Part shown: positions 45,433 to 55,563 of the stretch, one piece after another
Layout of the letters: each line of letters starts with the position of its first letter
Numbering within the stretch: position 1 is the first letter of the stretch
Assembly: GCA_024692715.1 (NCBI GenBank)
Contig: JAILMH010000041.1
Span: 1 to 61,698 of the forward strand
Length of the DNA: 61,698 bases
Direction: 5' to 3'
Origin: Lachnospiraceae bacterium
Lineage (GTDB): Bacteria > Bacillota > Clostridia > Lachnospirales > Lachnospiraceae
Notes under the pieces: generated by a model
The model's input: the letters and a program-made list of their open reading frames with translations, nothing else
The model's database searches: none
What the model was told of the DNA's origin: nothing
Made by a program: the position numbers and the translations under genes

Positions 45433-45461
45433 TTGATAAGAGTCAAAAATAATGTTAAAAT
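45433..45461 (+). promoter_or_regulatory. Promoter for the flavin reductase-murA pair
   Basis: TTGATA (45433-45438), 17-base spacer, TAAAAT (45456-45461); 80 bases before the start codon. Confidence 0.6.
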
Positions 45462-45541
45462 GTTTTGACTATGGTCATAAGTGCATGTTAAGTTATACAG
45501 AATACATGCTCCTCAGCAGCACTGATTTATGAGGTAAAATT

Positions 45542-46120
45542 ATGTCAAAAGCATTTTGGAAACCCGGCAACATGCTGTATCCTGTTCCGGCGGCAATGAT
45601 CTCGTGCCAGCGGGAAGGGGAGAAGCCAAATATTTTTACAGTTGCATGGGTAGGAACAGTTTGTTCAGATCCTGTGATGGTTTCAATATCCGTGAGACCT
45701 TCCAGATATTCATATGATATTATAAAAGAAACAAAAGAATTCGTTATAAATCTTACCACTGATAAGCTTACACGTTCGGCAGATTTCTGCGGTGTAAGAA
45801 GTGGAAGAGATGTAGATAAATTTAAGGAATGTCATCTTACAGCTCAGGAGTCAAAGAGCATTTCGGCTCCGGGTATCGCAGAAAGTCCTGTAAATATTGA
45901 GTGTAAGGTGAAGAACATCATGCCGCTTGGAAGTCATGACATGTTTATTGCTGAGGTTACAGGGGTGAACGTTGATGAATCCCTGCTTGATCCTAAAGGA
46001 AAGCTTGATCTTATGAGAGCGGGGCTGATCGTTTACTCTCATGGTGAATATGTAACTCTTGGGAAGAAAATTGGAAAATTCGGTTATTCTGTTCAAAAAA
46101 GGAAGACACGCAGAAGATGA
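45542..46120 (+). CDS. Flavin reductase-like (flavoredoxin) protein
   Basis: A 192-residue FMN-binding split-barrel protein. Typical segments are GNMLYPVPAAMISCQREGEK, NIFTVAWVGTVCSDPVMVSI, SVRPSRYSYDIIKETKEFVI and SPVNIECKV. Members reduce or carry flavin electrons; the partner is unknown. The C-terminus is very basic (QKRKTRRR). Its stop overlaps the murA start (ATGA), so murA translation may depend on it. Confidence 0.88.
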   Translation: MSKAFWKPGNMLYPVPAAMISCQREGEKPNIFTVAWVGTVCSDPVMVSISVRPSRYSYDIIKETKEFVINLTTDKLTRSADFCGVRSGRDVDKFKECHLTAQESKSISAPGIAESPVNIECKVKNIMPLGSHDMFIAEVTGVNVDESLLDPKGKLDLMRAGLIVYSHGEYVTLGKKIGKFGYSVQKRKTRRR

Positions 46121-47439
46121 GTGTGGGAAATAAATTAGAAATGGATCGATATATGGTCCGCGGAGGAAATCCGCTTAAGGGTGAAGTTGTAATTGGCGGC
46201 GCAAAGAATGCAGCACTTGCAATCCTTGCAGCAGCTCTGATGAGTGATGAAACAGTCACTATTGAAAATCTTCCGGATGTGCGCGATACAAACGTCATGC
46301 TTGATGCGATGAGTGAGATCGGCGTTGTCATCGAAAGAGTTTCACGTCATAAAGTTAAAATCAATGGTGCCAACGTGCGCAACGTAAATATTGAGTATGA
46401 GCTTATCAAGAAGATCAGAGCTTCATACTATCTTATCGGTGCGCTTCTTGGTAAATATAAAGAGGCTGAGGTTCCGCTTCCGGGCGGATGTAATATCGGA
46501 AGCCGTCCTATAGACCAGCATCTTAAGGGTTTCAGAGCTATCGGAGCAGAAGCAAACGTAGAACGTGGTCAGATCTCTGCACACGCTGACAGGCTTGTCG
46601 GTGCACATATTTACATGGATGTTGTAACAGTTGGTGCAACCATCAATGTAATGATGGCAGCCTGCATGGCTGAAGGAAAGACAACTATCGAAAATGCAGC
46701 GAAAGAGCCGCATGTTGTAGATGTTGCAAACTTCCTTAACAGTATGGGTGCAGATATCAAGGGTGCCGGTACTGATATCATCAGAATTCATGGAGTTGAG
46801 AAGCTTCATGGAACAACTTATTCGATCATCCCTGATCAGATCGAAGCCGGAACCTTCATGTTTGCTGCGGCAGTCACAAACGGTGATATCACTGTAAAGA
46901 ATGTGATCCCTAAGCATCTTGAATCTATCTCTGCAAAGCTCATCGAAATGGGATGTACAGTAGAAGAGTTTGACGATACAGTTCGTGTTAAGGGAACAGA
47001 TCACCTTAAGCCGACAAATATCAAGACGCTTCCATACCCGGGATTCCCTACAGATATGCAGCCTCAGGCAGGTGTTGCTCTCGCTCTTTCAGAGGGTACA
47101 AGTCTTGTCACAGAGAGTATATTTGAGAACCGTTTTAAGTATGTTGACGAGATCGTCCGCATGGGTGCTGATGTTAAAGTAGAAGGAAATACAGCTATTA
47201 TCACAGGTGTAAAGGGCTATACAGGTGCAAGAGTTTCATCTCCTGACCTTAGAGCAGGTGCTGCACTTGTAATGGCGGCTTTGGCAGCTGACGGCGTTTC
47301 AATAATCGATGATATTCACTTTATCGAACGTGGATATGAAGATTTTGAAGTGAAGATCCGTAAACTTGGCGGAATAATCGAGAAATGCGGCGGCGATATC
47401 GATGTACAGAAATTTACGCTGAAAACTTCAGTGGTCTAA
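46117..47439 (+). CDS. murA: UDP-N-acetylglucosamine 1-carboxyvinyltransferase
   Basis: Transfers enolpyruvate to UDP-GlcNAc, the first committed step of peptidoglycan synthesis. The 440 residues show VRGGNPLKGEVVIGGAKNAA (Lys and Asn of the active site), the catalytic-Cys loop LPGGCNIGSRPIDQH, PYPGFPTDMQPQ and GADV-VEGN. The fosfomycin-target Cys is present. Possible starts are ATG 46117 or 46141; the second (MDRYMVRGG) matches the usual length better but the first is coupled to the gene before. Confidence 0.93.
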   Translation: MSVGNKLEMDRYMVRGGNPLKGEVVIGGAKNAALAILAAALMSDETVTIENLPDVRDTNVMLDAMSEIGVVIERVSRHKVKINGANVRNVNIEYELIKKIRASYYLIGALLGKYKEAEVPLPGGCNIGSRPIDQHLKGFRAIGAEANVERGQISAHADRLVGAHIYMDVVTVGATINVMMAACMAEGKTTIENAAKEPHVVDVANFLNSMGADIKGAGTDIIRIHGVEKLHGTTYSIIPDQIEAGTFMFAAAVTNGDITVKNVIPKHLESISAKLIEMGCTVEEFDDTVRVKGTDHLKPTNIKTLPYPGFPTDMQPQAGVALALSEGTSLVTESIFENRFKYVDEIVRMGADVKVEGNTAIITGVKGYTGARVSSPDLRAGAALVMAALAADGVSIIDDIHFIERGYEDFEVKIRKLGGIIEKCGGDIDVQKFTLKTSVV

Positions 47440-47448
47440 GCATATAAA

Positions 47449-47488
47449 AGAGCTTCTCATTAAATAAAAATGAGAAGCTCTTTTTTTG
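47449..47488. terminator. Bidirectional terminator
   Basis: AGAGCTTCTCAT (47449-47460) pairs with ATGAGAAGCTCT (47470-47481), then seven T; A-rich on the other side. It lies between convergent murA and the HD-GYP gene. Confidence 0.9.
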
Positions 47489-47489
47489 T

Positions 47490-48578
47490 TTAAATAATTG
47501 CTTCGATTGAAATGCCCTTTTCACGGGAAAGGTCGATGTAGTGATTGCCGCAGCGTACCATTGGCCTTGAAAGGCTCAGCTTGTTTATGAGAACAACATC
47601 ACCTTCCATACCGTTAGAAAGTCTTACGCGATTATTCATGTATGTATTTACGATATATTCCAGAAATACCAGGATATATTCAGGATCGTATTTTTGAAGC
47701 CCTTCGCTTTCGAATATCTCAATTACCTTGAATGGACACATCGGACCACGGTATACCCGCGGGCTTGTCATAGCATCGTAGACGTCAGCGATGGCAATTA
47801 TCCTTGCAAAACGGTCGATTCGTTCTGTAGTCAGTCCGAAGGGATATCCGGAACCGTCACAGCGCTCGTGATGCATGAGAGCTGCATTCCTGACATGATC
47901 ATCGATGTCGACAGCCTTGAGGATATTAAAGCCTTCTACTGTGTGGGTCTTGATGATGGAGTATTCTTCGTTTGAAAGCTTGTCGGGTTTACTGATGATA
48001 TTTTCGGGAATCTTCATTTTGCCGACGTCGTGCAGCATTCCGCACAGCGTAAGCATATGAACATCCTGACGCGGCATGTCCAGCCATTTTCCGAAAACGT
48101 TGCAGATAAGTGCAACATTGAGGCTATGTGCATAAGTGGGATCATCGAATTCTCTCATATTATGCAGCATATCAAAGATATGGATACCTGATGGATTTCC
48201 CTCCAACAGTTTGGAAGCGTTGGAGAGCAATTCGTCAGTATTAATGGTGTGTTTTGCAACAACATCATTAATATTTGTACGGAAGGACTTCAACGATTCA
48301 TTGAAATCCTTCCGGAATTTTTTATATTCAGGAGTAGCCTTGACCTTTGCAGAATAAGGCGCATCTTCAGTAAGGCCTGCTGGAACTTCGCTTTCCGCAG
48401 AAGTATCTTCAGAACCGTCCTTAATGCGTATTGATAAAACAGAATAAAACTCAAGCTTTGTAATGACCTTATCTGTGAGCGGCGTGTCCTTGGCAATGAT
48501 CAGCTGATTATTGTAAGAGTATACATCTTCGGCAGTGATCATTCCCGGAACCAGATTCTGAGTGAGAATTCTGGACAT
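47490..48578 (-). CDS. HD-GYP domain protein, probable c-di-GMP phosphodiesterase
   Basis: A 362-residue soluble protein. Residues 1-52 form a small beta domain often found before HD-GYP (LVPGMITAEDVYSYNNQLII). The HD-GYP domain (about 135-320) has HD at 183-184 (MLHDVGKMKIPENII), the second His set THTVEGFNIL and HHERCDGSGYPFGL (236-249). All metal ligands of the HD-GYP signature are there, so c-di-GMP hydrolysis is likely. It is a single gene between murA and metK. Confidence 0.9.
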   Translation of the reverse strand: MSRILTQNLVPGMITAEDVYSYNNQLIIAKDTPLTDKVITKLEFYSVLSIRIKDGSEDTSAESEVPAGLTEDAPYSAKVKATPEYKKFRKDFNESLKSFRTNINDVVAKHTINTDELLSNASKLLEGNPSGIHIFDMLHNMREFDDPTYAHSLNVALICNVFGKWLDMPRQDVHMLTLCGMLHDVGKMKIPENIISKPDKLSNEEYSIIKTHTVEGFNILKAVDIDDHVRNAALMHHERCDGSGYPFGLTTERIDRFARIIAIADVYDAMTSPRVYRGPMCPFKVIEIFESEGLQKYDPEYILVFLEYIVNTYMNNRVRLSNGMEGDVVLINKLSLSRPMVRCGNHYIDLSREKGISIEAII

Positions 48579-48636
48579 ATTAAATCCCCCTTATCGCGGC
48601 TTTACTTCCCCAAATTCAGCCGATATACCTACTATT

Positions 48637-49842
48637 TTAGAGGTATTTTTTCAGTACGTCAACCTTGTCTAATGCTTCCCATGGAAGATCGACGTCTGTG
48701 CGTCCGAAGTGGCCGTAAGCAGCTGTCTGCTTGTAGATCGGGCGACGGAGATCAAGCATCTTGATGATTCCTGCCGGACGAAGGTCGAAGTTTTCGCGGA
48801 TGATCTCTGTGAGCTTTTCGTTAGAAAGCTTTCCGGTGCCGAAAGTATCAATCATGATAGATGTAGGCTCTGCAACACCGATAGCGTATGAAAGCTGGAT
48901 CTCAGCCTGGTCAGCAAGACCTGCGGCAACGATGTTCTTTGCAACATAACGAGCTGCATAAGCACCTGAACGGTCAACCTTTGTGCAGTCCTTACCAGAG
49001 AAAGCTCCGCCGCCGTGACGAGCGTAGCCGCCGTAGGTGTCTACGATGATCTTACGTCCTGTAAGACCTGCATCACCGTGAGGACCACCGATTACGAAAC
49101 GTCCTGTAGGATTGATGTAGATCTTTGTCTTATCGTCGATCATTCCTGCAGGAACTACCGGATCAAATACATACTTCTTGATGTCATTGTGGATCTGCTC
49201 CTGTGTAACATCAGGATCATGCTGGGTAGAGATAACAACAGCCTCAAGTCTTGAAGGCTTACCGTTCTCATCGTACTCTACAGAAACCTGAGACTTTCCG
49301 TCTGGACGGAGGTATCCGAGTGTGCCATCTTTTCTAACCTTTGTAAGCTGTCTTGTGAGCTTCTGAGCGAGGTTGATAGGGTAAGGCATGAATTCAGGGG
49401 TTTCGTTTGTGGCATAGCCAAACATCATACCCTGATCTCCGGCGCCTACTGCACCGATCTCAGCGTCAGACATGTTCTTTTCGAGAGCCTTAAGCTCAGA
49501 CTTTGTCTCAAGGGCATTGTCAACACCCATAGCGATGTCAGGAGACTGCTCATCAATAGCTGTAAAAACAGCACATGTCTCAGCGTCAAAACCGTAGTCA
49601 GACTTTGTGTAGCCAATCTCGCGAACTGTCTCACGTACAGTCTTCTGGATATCTACATAAGCCTTAGTTGTGATCTCACCTGTAACGACTACGAAGCCAG
49701 TACATGCCATTGTCTCACATGCTACACGACTCATAGGATCCTGTCTGATGCACTCGTCAAGGATAGCGTCAGAAATCGCATCACAGACTTTGTCAGGATG
49801 TCCTTCGGTAACTGACTCTGAAGTAAATAATCTTTTTTCCAT
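48637..49842 (-). CDS. metK: S-adenosylmethionine synthetase
   Basis: Makes SAM from methionine and ATP. 401 residues, normal length. Motifs: [52 protein letters not shown] and [16 protein letters not shown]. It is preceded on the minus strand by a SAM-I riboswitch, which would shut it off when SAM is high. Confidence 0.96.
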   Translation of the reverse strand: MEKRLFTSESVTEGHPDKVCDAISDAILDECIRQDPMSRVACETMACTGFVVVTGEITTKAYVDIQKTVRETVREIGYTKSDYGFDAETCAVFTAIDEQSPDIAMGVDNALETKSELKALEKNMSDAEIGAVGAGDQGMMFGYATNETPEFMPYPINLAQKLTRQLTKVRKDGTLGYLRPDGKSQVSVEYDENGKPSRLEAVVISTQHDPDVTQEQIHNDIKKYVFDPVVPAGMIDDKTKIYINPTGRFVIGGPHGDAGLTGRKIIVDTYGGYARHGGGAFSGKDCTKVDRSGAYAARYVAKNIVAAGLADQAEIQLSYAIGVAEPTSIMIDTFGTGKLSNEKLTEIIRENFDLRPAGIIKMLDLRRPIYKQTAAYGHFGRTDVDLPWEALDKVDVLKKYL

Positions 49843-49871
49843 ATAACTCCATTCTCCGATTTAAAAATCGG

Positions 49872-50028
49872 TAAAAAAATAGCCCGCTGTAAACAACAGT
49901 GGACTCGACAAACTGATAATCAAATCCTCTCATTGTTCGAATTTCTCGCTCAAGGTTGGCACCTTCCGCTAAACGGAGGTTGTCGTGGCTTCACAGATCC
50001 TTTGGGTCTCCACCACTCTTAATAAGAG
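49872..50028 (-). promoter_or_regulatory. SAM-I riboswitch (S box) with terminator
   Basis: On the minus strand the S-box hallmarks read in order: CTCTTATTAAGAGTGGTGGA (from 50028), a GAAGCC-ACGACAACC segment, an AAGGTGCCAA block and the closing AATGAGAG (49927-49934), which pairs with CTCTTATT as P1. A terminator follows: AGTCCACTGT pairs with ACAGCGGGCT (49881-49905), then seven T (49873-49879). SAM binding would favour termination before metK. Confidence 0.93.
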
Positions 50029-50231
50029 AATAGCTAATATTTAATTAGTTTTGTTCTTTGACGATAACACTAAATCAACATTCCGTCAATAGAATGTTAA
50101 AATGTTTTGGATTTTGTAAGAAAATGGTATGGAGTATACATTAATGAGTAAATTCTTAAGTTTTAATGTGAATTTTGCTGTATTTATGGTAGAATTGCGA
50201 ACGAAAAGATGAGTTTGTGAAAGGTAAAAAT

Positions 50232-53200
50232 ATGTCTTTTGTTCATTTACATACACATACAGAATATTCACTGCTGGATGGATCAAATAAAATAAAAGAA
50301 TACGTTTCAAGGGTAAAAGAACTTGGAATGAATTCTGCGGCAATAACCGACCACGGTGTTATGTATGGTGTGATCGATTTTTATAAGGAATGTAATGCGG
50401 CAGGGATCAATCCGGTTCTTGGCTGCGAGGTATATGTGGCCCCCGGGTCGAGGCATGAGAAGACAGGAAATAATGATGATGACAGATATTATCATTTAGT
50501 ACTCCTGGCTGAAAACAATCAAGGCTATGAAAACCTTATGAAGATAGTCTCTATCGGCTTTACTGAGGGTTATTACTATAAGCCGAGAGTAGATAAAGAG
50601 GTACTCAGGCAGTATCACGAAGGAATAATAGCTCTTTCTGCGTGTCTTGCGGGAGAGATACCGAGGGATATAGTGCGGGGATTTACCGATGAAGCGGAAA
50701 AGGCTGCACTTGAGTATCTTGATATTTTCGGAAAGGGGAATTTTTTCCTTGAACTGCAGGATCATGGCATTTCAGATCAGAGGCTGGTGGATCAGCAGCT
50801 AGTGGCTATGTCGAAGAAGCTCGACATCCCGCTTGTATGTACAAATGATATACATTACACATACGCAGATGATGCAAAGCCTCATGATATCCTCCTCTGC
50901 CTTCAGACTGGCAAGAAGCTTGCAGATGAAGACAGAATGCGCTATGTGGGCGGCCAGTATTTCGTAAAGAGTGAGGAAGAGATGCGCGAGCTCTTCCCGT
51001 ACGCTCCGGAGGCACTTGATAATACTCAAAAGATTGCCGATAGATGTCATGTAGAGATAGAATTCCATCATACTAAGCTGCCGCATTTTGAAGTGCCGGA
51101 AGGCTATGATTCATGGAGTTACTTAAATCATCTTTGTGATGAAGGTTTTAAGGAACGATACCCGGACGATGACGGAAAGCTCTATGAGCAGATGCAGTAT
51201 GAGCTCGGTGTCATCCAGAAGATGGGATATGTTGATTATTTTCTTATAGTATGGGATTACATCAATTATGCGAAGGAGCATGATATTCCGGTAGGCCCGG
51301 GACGAGGCTCTGCAGCAGGTGCCATAGTCTCATATGCTCTTAAGATAACAGATATCGACCCGGTGAAGTATGATCTTCTTTTTGAGCGATTCCTTAACCC
51401 GGAACGTGTTTCCATGCCTGATATCGATGTGGATTTCGGCTTCGAGCGCAGGCAGGAGGTCATAGATTATGTTGTCCGTAAATACGGGCGCGATAAGTGC
51501 GTACAGATCGTAACCTTCGGTACACTGGCGGCGAAGGGTGTTATCAGAGATGTGGCGCGTGTAATGGACCTTCCGTATGCCTTCGGAGACAATCTTTCAA
51601 AGATGATACCAAATGAGCTGAATATCACTCTGGAAAAGGCACTTAAGGAAAACAATGACTTAAGAAAGCTTTATGAAACAGATGATACGGTGCATACTGT
51701 GATCGATATGTGCATGCGTCTTGAGGGGCTGCCAAGGCATACTTCGATGCATGCTGCAGGTATTCTCATCACACCTGAGAGTGCTGATCATTATGTTCCG
51801 CTTTCGAGAGGCTCAAACGGTGAGATCACAACACAGTTCACCATGACTACCCTTGAGGAACTTGGCCTTTTGAAAATGGACTTCCTCGGCCTTAGAACTC
51901 TTACGGTGATTCAGAATGCTGTGAATTTCGTGAATGAGCGCCACCCGGGGACAGATCTTGATATCAATGCCATCGACTATGATGATAAGAAGGTTCTTGA
52001 CTATATAGGAACCGGAGAGACTGACGGTGTATTCCAGCTCGAGTCTGGCGGAATGCAGAGCTTTATGAAAAACTTAAAGCCTGAGTCTCTGGAGGATATC
52101 ATTGCCGGGATCGCACTTTACAGACCGGGCCCGATGGATTTCATCCCTAAGTATATTTCGGGAAAGAAAAATGCTGCAAATGTTAAATATGATTGCCCGG
52201 AGCTTGAGCCGATACTTAAGCCGACCTATGGTTGTATCGTATATCAGGAGCAGGTAATGCAGATAGTTCAGCAGCTTGGCGGATATACGCTTGGACGTGC
52301 TGACCTTGTGCGCCGTGCCATGAGTAAGAAAAAGCAGCATGTCATGGAGGAAGAGAGAAATAACTTCGTCTATGGTAATAAAGATCAAGGTGTTCCGGGA
52401 TGTATTTCGAAAGGAATTGATGAAAATGTTGCCAGAAAGATTTACGGCGACATGATGGATTTCGCAAAGTATGCGTTCAATAAATCGCATGCGGCATGCT
52501 ATGCATATGTAACAATGCAGACAGCATGGCTTAAGTACTACTATCCGGTAGAATTCATGGCGTCGCTGCTCACAAGTGTCATCGACAATCCGGGAAAGAT
52601 GTCAGGCTATCTTCTTTCCTGCAGAAGCATGGGGCTCGAGATCCTTCCACCGGATATAAATGAAGGGGTCAAAGGCTTTGCACCGTCAGGGGATAAAGCC
52701 ATCCGCTACGGACTTTCGGCGATAAAATCAGTCGGAATCTCTGTCATCGAATCAGTCGAGAAGGAAAGGCAGGTAAATGGTCCTTTCGTAAGCCTTAAGG
52801 ATTTCGTAGACAGAATGACAGGCACGGAAGTAAATAAAAGAACTGTCGAAGCGCTGATAAAAGCCGGAGCAATGGATTCCCTCGGCGGAACCCGTAAGCA
52901 GTATATGGCGGTATTTAATATCCTTATGGATACGGCTGCGGATGACAGAAAGAACAATATCGCCGGGCAGATGTCGATATTTGATATGATGGGAGGAGAG
53001 GCCGCTCAGGAGTCAAAAATTGAAAAACTTCCGAATGTGGGCGAATTTCCGGATGATGTAAAGCTTGCATTTGAAAAAGAAATGCTTGGCGTGTACGTTA
53101 CCGGTCATCCTCTGAGAGAGTACGAAAAGCTTTGGAGAAAGCACATCACAGCAGATGCAGGACAGTTCGCACTGGACCCGGAAACAAATATGATCGGCCT

Positions 53201-53690
53201 TAGAGAAAGATCCTCCCAGACCATCGGAGGGCTGATAAGCGATATTAATATCCGCCATACAAAAAAAGGCGATACCATGGCGATACTGCTGCTCGAGGAT
53301 CTTATCGGAACTGTTGAGGTAGTTGTCTGGCCGGATAAATATGCGGCTTATGCTTCATATCTTGCGCCTGACAGGAAAGTCTTTATCACAGGAACAGTAA
53401 AGGCTGATGATGAAAAAGACGGACAGCTGATAGCCAATAAGGTCGTGACCTTCGAAGAAATGCCGCGAAAGCTTTATATTCAGTTTGCATCAAGAGCAGA
53501 GTACGATGAAAAAGAGCAGCGGCTTATGGAGATTCTCAGGCCGTCTGAAGGAAATGATACTGTTATCATTTACCTTAAAGAAGAAAAGCAGCAGAAGGTC
53601 CTGCCGCGATCACAAAATGTTAAATGTGATCAAGTGCTGATGGATTCGTTATTGAACGAATTCGGGGACAAAAATGTTAAATTGTTATAA
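50232..53690 (+). CDS. dnaE: DNA polymerase III alpha subunit (DnaE)
   Basis: Replicative polymerase of 1152 residues. The PHP domain starts SFVHLHTHTEYSLLDGSNKI; the palm has GPGRGSAAGA and PDIDVDFGFERRQEV with catalytic Asp residues (near 396-400). Helix-hairpin-helix and C-terminal OB domain (GLISDINIRHTKKGDTMAIL) follow. It is the DnaE type, not PolC; Firmicutes often have both. ATG 50232 is preferred to GTG 50217 for its AAAGG spacing and canonical N-terminus. It is a single transcription unit. Confidence 0.95.
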   Translation: MSFVHLHTHTEYSLLDGSNKIKEYVSRVKELGMNSAAITDHGVMYGVIDFYKECNAAGINPVLGCEVYVAPGSRHEKTGNNDDDRYYHLVLLAENNQGYENLMKIVSIGFTEGYYYKPRVDKEVLRQYHEGIIALSACLAGEIPRDIVRGFTDEAEKAALEYLDIFGKGNFFLELQDHGISDQRLVDQQLVAMSKKLDIPLVCTNDIHYTYADDAKPHDILLCLQTGKKLADEDRMRYVGGQYFVKSEEEMRELFPYAPEALDNTQKIADRCHVEIEFHHTKLPHFEVPEGYDSWSYLNHLCDEGFKERYPDDDGKLYEQMQYELGVIQKMGYVDYFLIVWDYINYAKEHDIPVGPGRGSAAGAIVSYALKITDIDPVKYDLLFERFLNPERVSMPDIDVDFGFERRQEVIDYVVRKYGRDKCVQIVTFGTLAAKGVIRDVARVMDLPYAFGDNLSKMIPNELNITLEKALKENNDLRKLYETDDTVHTVIDMCMRLEGLPRHTSMHAAGILITPESADHYVPLSRGSNGEITTQFTMTTLEELGLLKMDFLGLRTLTVIQNAVNFVNERHPGTDLDINAIDYDDKKVLDYIGTGETDGVFQLESGGMQSFMKNLKPESLEDIIAGIALYRPGPMDFIPKYISGKKNAANVKYDCPELEPILKPTYGCIVYQEQVMQIVQQLGGYTLGRADLVRRAMSKKKQHVMEEERNNFVYGNKDQGVPGCISKGIDENVARKIYGDMMDFAKYAFNKSHAACYAYVTMQTAWLKYYYPVEFMASLLTSVIDNPGKMSGYLLSCRSMGLEILPPDINEGVKGFAPSGDKAIRYGLSAIKSVGISVIESVEKERQVNGPFVSLKDFVDRMTGTEVNKRTVEALIKAGAMDSLGGTRKQYMAVFNILMDTAADDRKNNIAGQMSIFDMMGGEAAQESKIEKLPNVGEFPDDVKLAFEKEMLGVYVTGHPLREYEKLWRKHITADAGQFALDPETNMIGLRERSSQTIGGLISDINIRHTKKGDTMAILLLEDLIGTVEVVVWPDKYAAYASYLAPDRKVFITGTVKADDEKDGQLIANKVVTFEEMPRKLYIQFASRAEYDEKEQRLMEILRPSEGNDTVIIYLKEEKQQKVLPRSQNVKCDQVLMDSLLNEFGDKNVKLL

Positions 53691-53705
53691 ATGTAACGAT
53701 GGTTG

Positions 53706-53734
53706 TTGAAAAGTAATAAAAAGTTTATTATAAT
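53706..53734 (+). promoter_or_regulatory. Promoter for pfk-trmH
   Basis: TTGAAA (53706-53711), 17-base spacer, TATAAT (53729-53734), 62 bases before the pfk ATG. Confidence 0.75.
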
Positions 53735-53796
53735 AATTTGACGAAATCTTATAAAGTTTATCCTAATTGTTATGTTATAGAAGTGAGGTACCTATT

Positions 53797-54774
53797 ATGG
53801 CTGAAAAAGAAATTAAAACAATCGCAGTACTTACAAGCGGTGGAGATGCACCGGGAATGAATGCTGCAATTCGTGCCGTTGTTAGAAAAGCTCTTTCAAA
53901 CGGAATGAAGGTTTATGGTATTGAAAAAGGATACCAGGGACTTCTCAACGGAGAAATTCATGAGATGACTTCAAAGGACGTTTCAGATTCTATTCAGAAG
54001 GGTGGTACTATCCTCAGAACAGCTCGAAGCGAAGAGTTTGGAACAGACGAAGGTAAGGCTAAGGGCGCTAAGATCCTTAAAGACCTTGGAATCGATGCAG
54101 TAGTAGTTATTGGTGGTGACGGTTCTTACAAGGGCGCACTTGGACTTTCAAAGCACGGTATCGCTGTAGTAGGTCTTCCTGGTACGATCGACCTTGATAT
54201 CGCATGCACAGATTACACAATCGGTTTTGATACAGCTGTTAATACAGCAATGGAAGCTATTGACAAGGTTCGTGATACATCAAGCTCACATGAGAGATGT
54301 TCTATCATCGAAGTTATGGGTCGTGGCGCTGGTTACATCGCTCTCTGGTGCGGTGTTGCATCTGGTGCTGAGGAAATTCTTCTTCCTGAGAACTATGATT
54401 TCGACGAGCAGAGAATCATCAATCACATCATTCAGGCCAGAAAGATCGGTAAGACACACTTCCTTATCGTTAATGCTGAGGGTATTGGCCACTCAACATC
54501 AATGGCAAGAAGAATCGAAGCTGCTACAGGTATGGAGACAAGAGCTACAATTCTTGGTTACATGCAGCGTGGTGGTTCACCAACATGTAAGGATCGTTTC
54601 TATGCTACAATCATGGGTGCTTACGCAGCTGACCTTCTTAAGCAGGGTAAGACAAACAGAGTTGTATGCCACATGAATGGTGATTTCTGTGATTACGATA
54701 TCGATGAGGCACTTGCAATGAAGAAGACAGTACCTGAGTACTGGGTAGAGATTGCAAGAGCAATGTCAAGATGA
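53797..54774 (+). CDS. pfkA: 6-phosphofructokinase (ATP type)
   Basis: Commits fructose-6-phosphate to glycolysis. The 325 residues show LTSGGDAPGMNAAIRAVVRK, GGDGSYKGA (Gly at the ATP-type position) and VMGRGAGYIALWCGVASGAE. The catalytic loop reads LPGTIDLDIACTDYTIGFDT, where nearly all PFKs have TIDNDI; the catalytic Asp is kept but the next residue is Leu instead of Asn. ATG 53797 follows AAGTGAGG; an upstream in-frame Met is rejected. The stop overlaps the next start (ATGA). Confidence 0.92.
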   Translation: MAEKEIKTIAVLTSGGDAPGMNAAIRAVVRKALSNGMKVYGIEKGYQGLLNGEIHEMTSKDVSDSIQKGGTILRTARSEEFGTDEGKAKGAKILKDLGIDAVVVIGGDGSYKGALGLSKHGIAVVGLPGTIDLDIACTDYTIGFDTAVNTAMEAIDKVRDTSSSHERCSIIEVMGRGAGYIALWCGVASGAEEILLPENYDFDEQRIINHIIQARKIGKTHFLIVNAEGIGHSTSMARRIEAATGMETRATILGYMQRGGSPTCKDRFYATIMGAYAADLLKQGKTNRVVCHMNGDFCDYDIDEALAMKKTVPEYWVEIARAMSR

Positions 54775-55526
54775 TAACGTCTATTTCGAACGCACGGCTT
54801 CGCGCCGTGCGCTCTCTTTTAGACAGGTCAAGAGCAAGACGAGAAGAGAAGGCATTTGTCGTTGAGGGAATCCGGATGTTTCGTGAGATACCTCAGGACC
54901 GGCTTGTTGAGACCTATTTATCCGAGAGTTTTCATAAAAAAAATCCTGAGATACAGGGTGAGATCGTTAAAGACGATATTTTTAAGAAATTAAGTGATAC
55001 GACGAATCCACAGGGCGTACTCGCAGTTGTGCGTCAGAAGCAATACAGTGTTTCTGATCTTGCAGACTCAGGGCACGGTCTTTTTTTAATATTAGAGGGA
55101 ATTCAAGACCCGGGAAACCTTGGAACTATGGTGAGGACCGGTGAGGCAGCGGGTCTTTCAGGCGTGATAATGGATCGTAAAACGGTTGACATATATTCGC
55201 CAAAGGTTGTACGCTCTACAATGGGAGCGATCTTTAGAGTTCCTTTTGTTTATACAGAGAATCTTTCAGAAACAATTCACGAGATGAAAAACGCAGGTGT
55301 ACGTTTTTATGCAGCTCATCTCGATGGAAAAAAGAGCTATAGTGAAATCGATTATGCGCCGAAGACTGCATTTATGATAGGCAACGAGGGAAACGGGCTC
55401 AGTGATGAAATAACACAGCTCGCGGACGAGAAACTGATCATTCCGATGAAGGGTCAGGTGGAATCGCTTAATGCGGCAGTTTCGGCCTCAATCTTGATGT
55501 ATAAGTACGCTGAAAAACATTTTTAA
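54771..55526 (+). CDS. TrmH/SpoU-family RNA 2'-O-methyltransferase
   Basis: 251 residues. The N-terminal substrate-binding part (about 1-100) is followed by the SPOUT domain: FLILEGIQDPGNLGTMVRTG (motif 1), AAFMIGNEGNGLSDEI-like motif 2 (here TAFMIGNEGNGLSDEITQLA) and IPMKGQVESLNAAVSASILM (motif 3, knot). The target is probably rRNA or tRNA; which base cannot be told. It starts within the pfk stop. A GC-rich hairpin lies at codons 7-14. Confidence 0.9.
   Translation: MITSISNARLRAVRSLLDRSRARREEKAFVVEGIRMFREIPQDRLVETYLSESFHKKNPEIQGEIVKDDIFKKLSDTTNPQGVLAVVRQKQYSVSDLADSGHGLFLILEGIQDPGNLGTMVRTGEAAGLSGVIMDRKTVDIYSPKVVRSTMGAIFRVPFVYTENLSETIHEMKNAGVRFYAAHLDGKKSYSEIDYAPKTAFMIGNEGNGLSDEITQLADEKLIIPMKGQVESLNAAVSASILMYKYAEKHF
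54791..54820 (+). promoter_or_regulatory. Hairpin in the 5' coding part of the methyltransferase gene
   Basis: CGCACGGC (54791-54798) pairs with GCCGTGCG (54804-54811) around TTCGC, followed by CTCTCTTTT. It begins 17 bases after the pfk stop and resembles a terminator inside the next gene; it may attenuate the distal gene. Confidence 0.45.
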
Positions 55527-55563
55527 GATACAGGTACAGAGTTAAGAAAAAGGAGAAACAACG

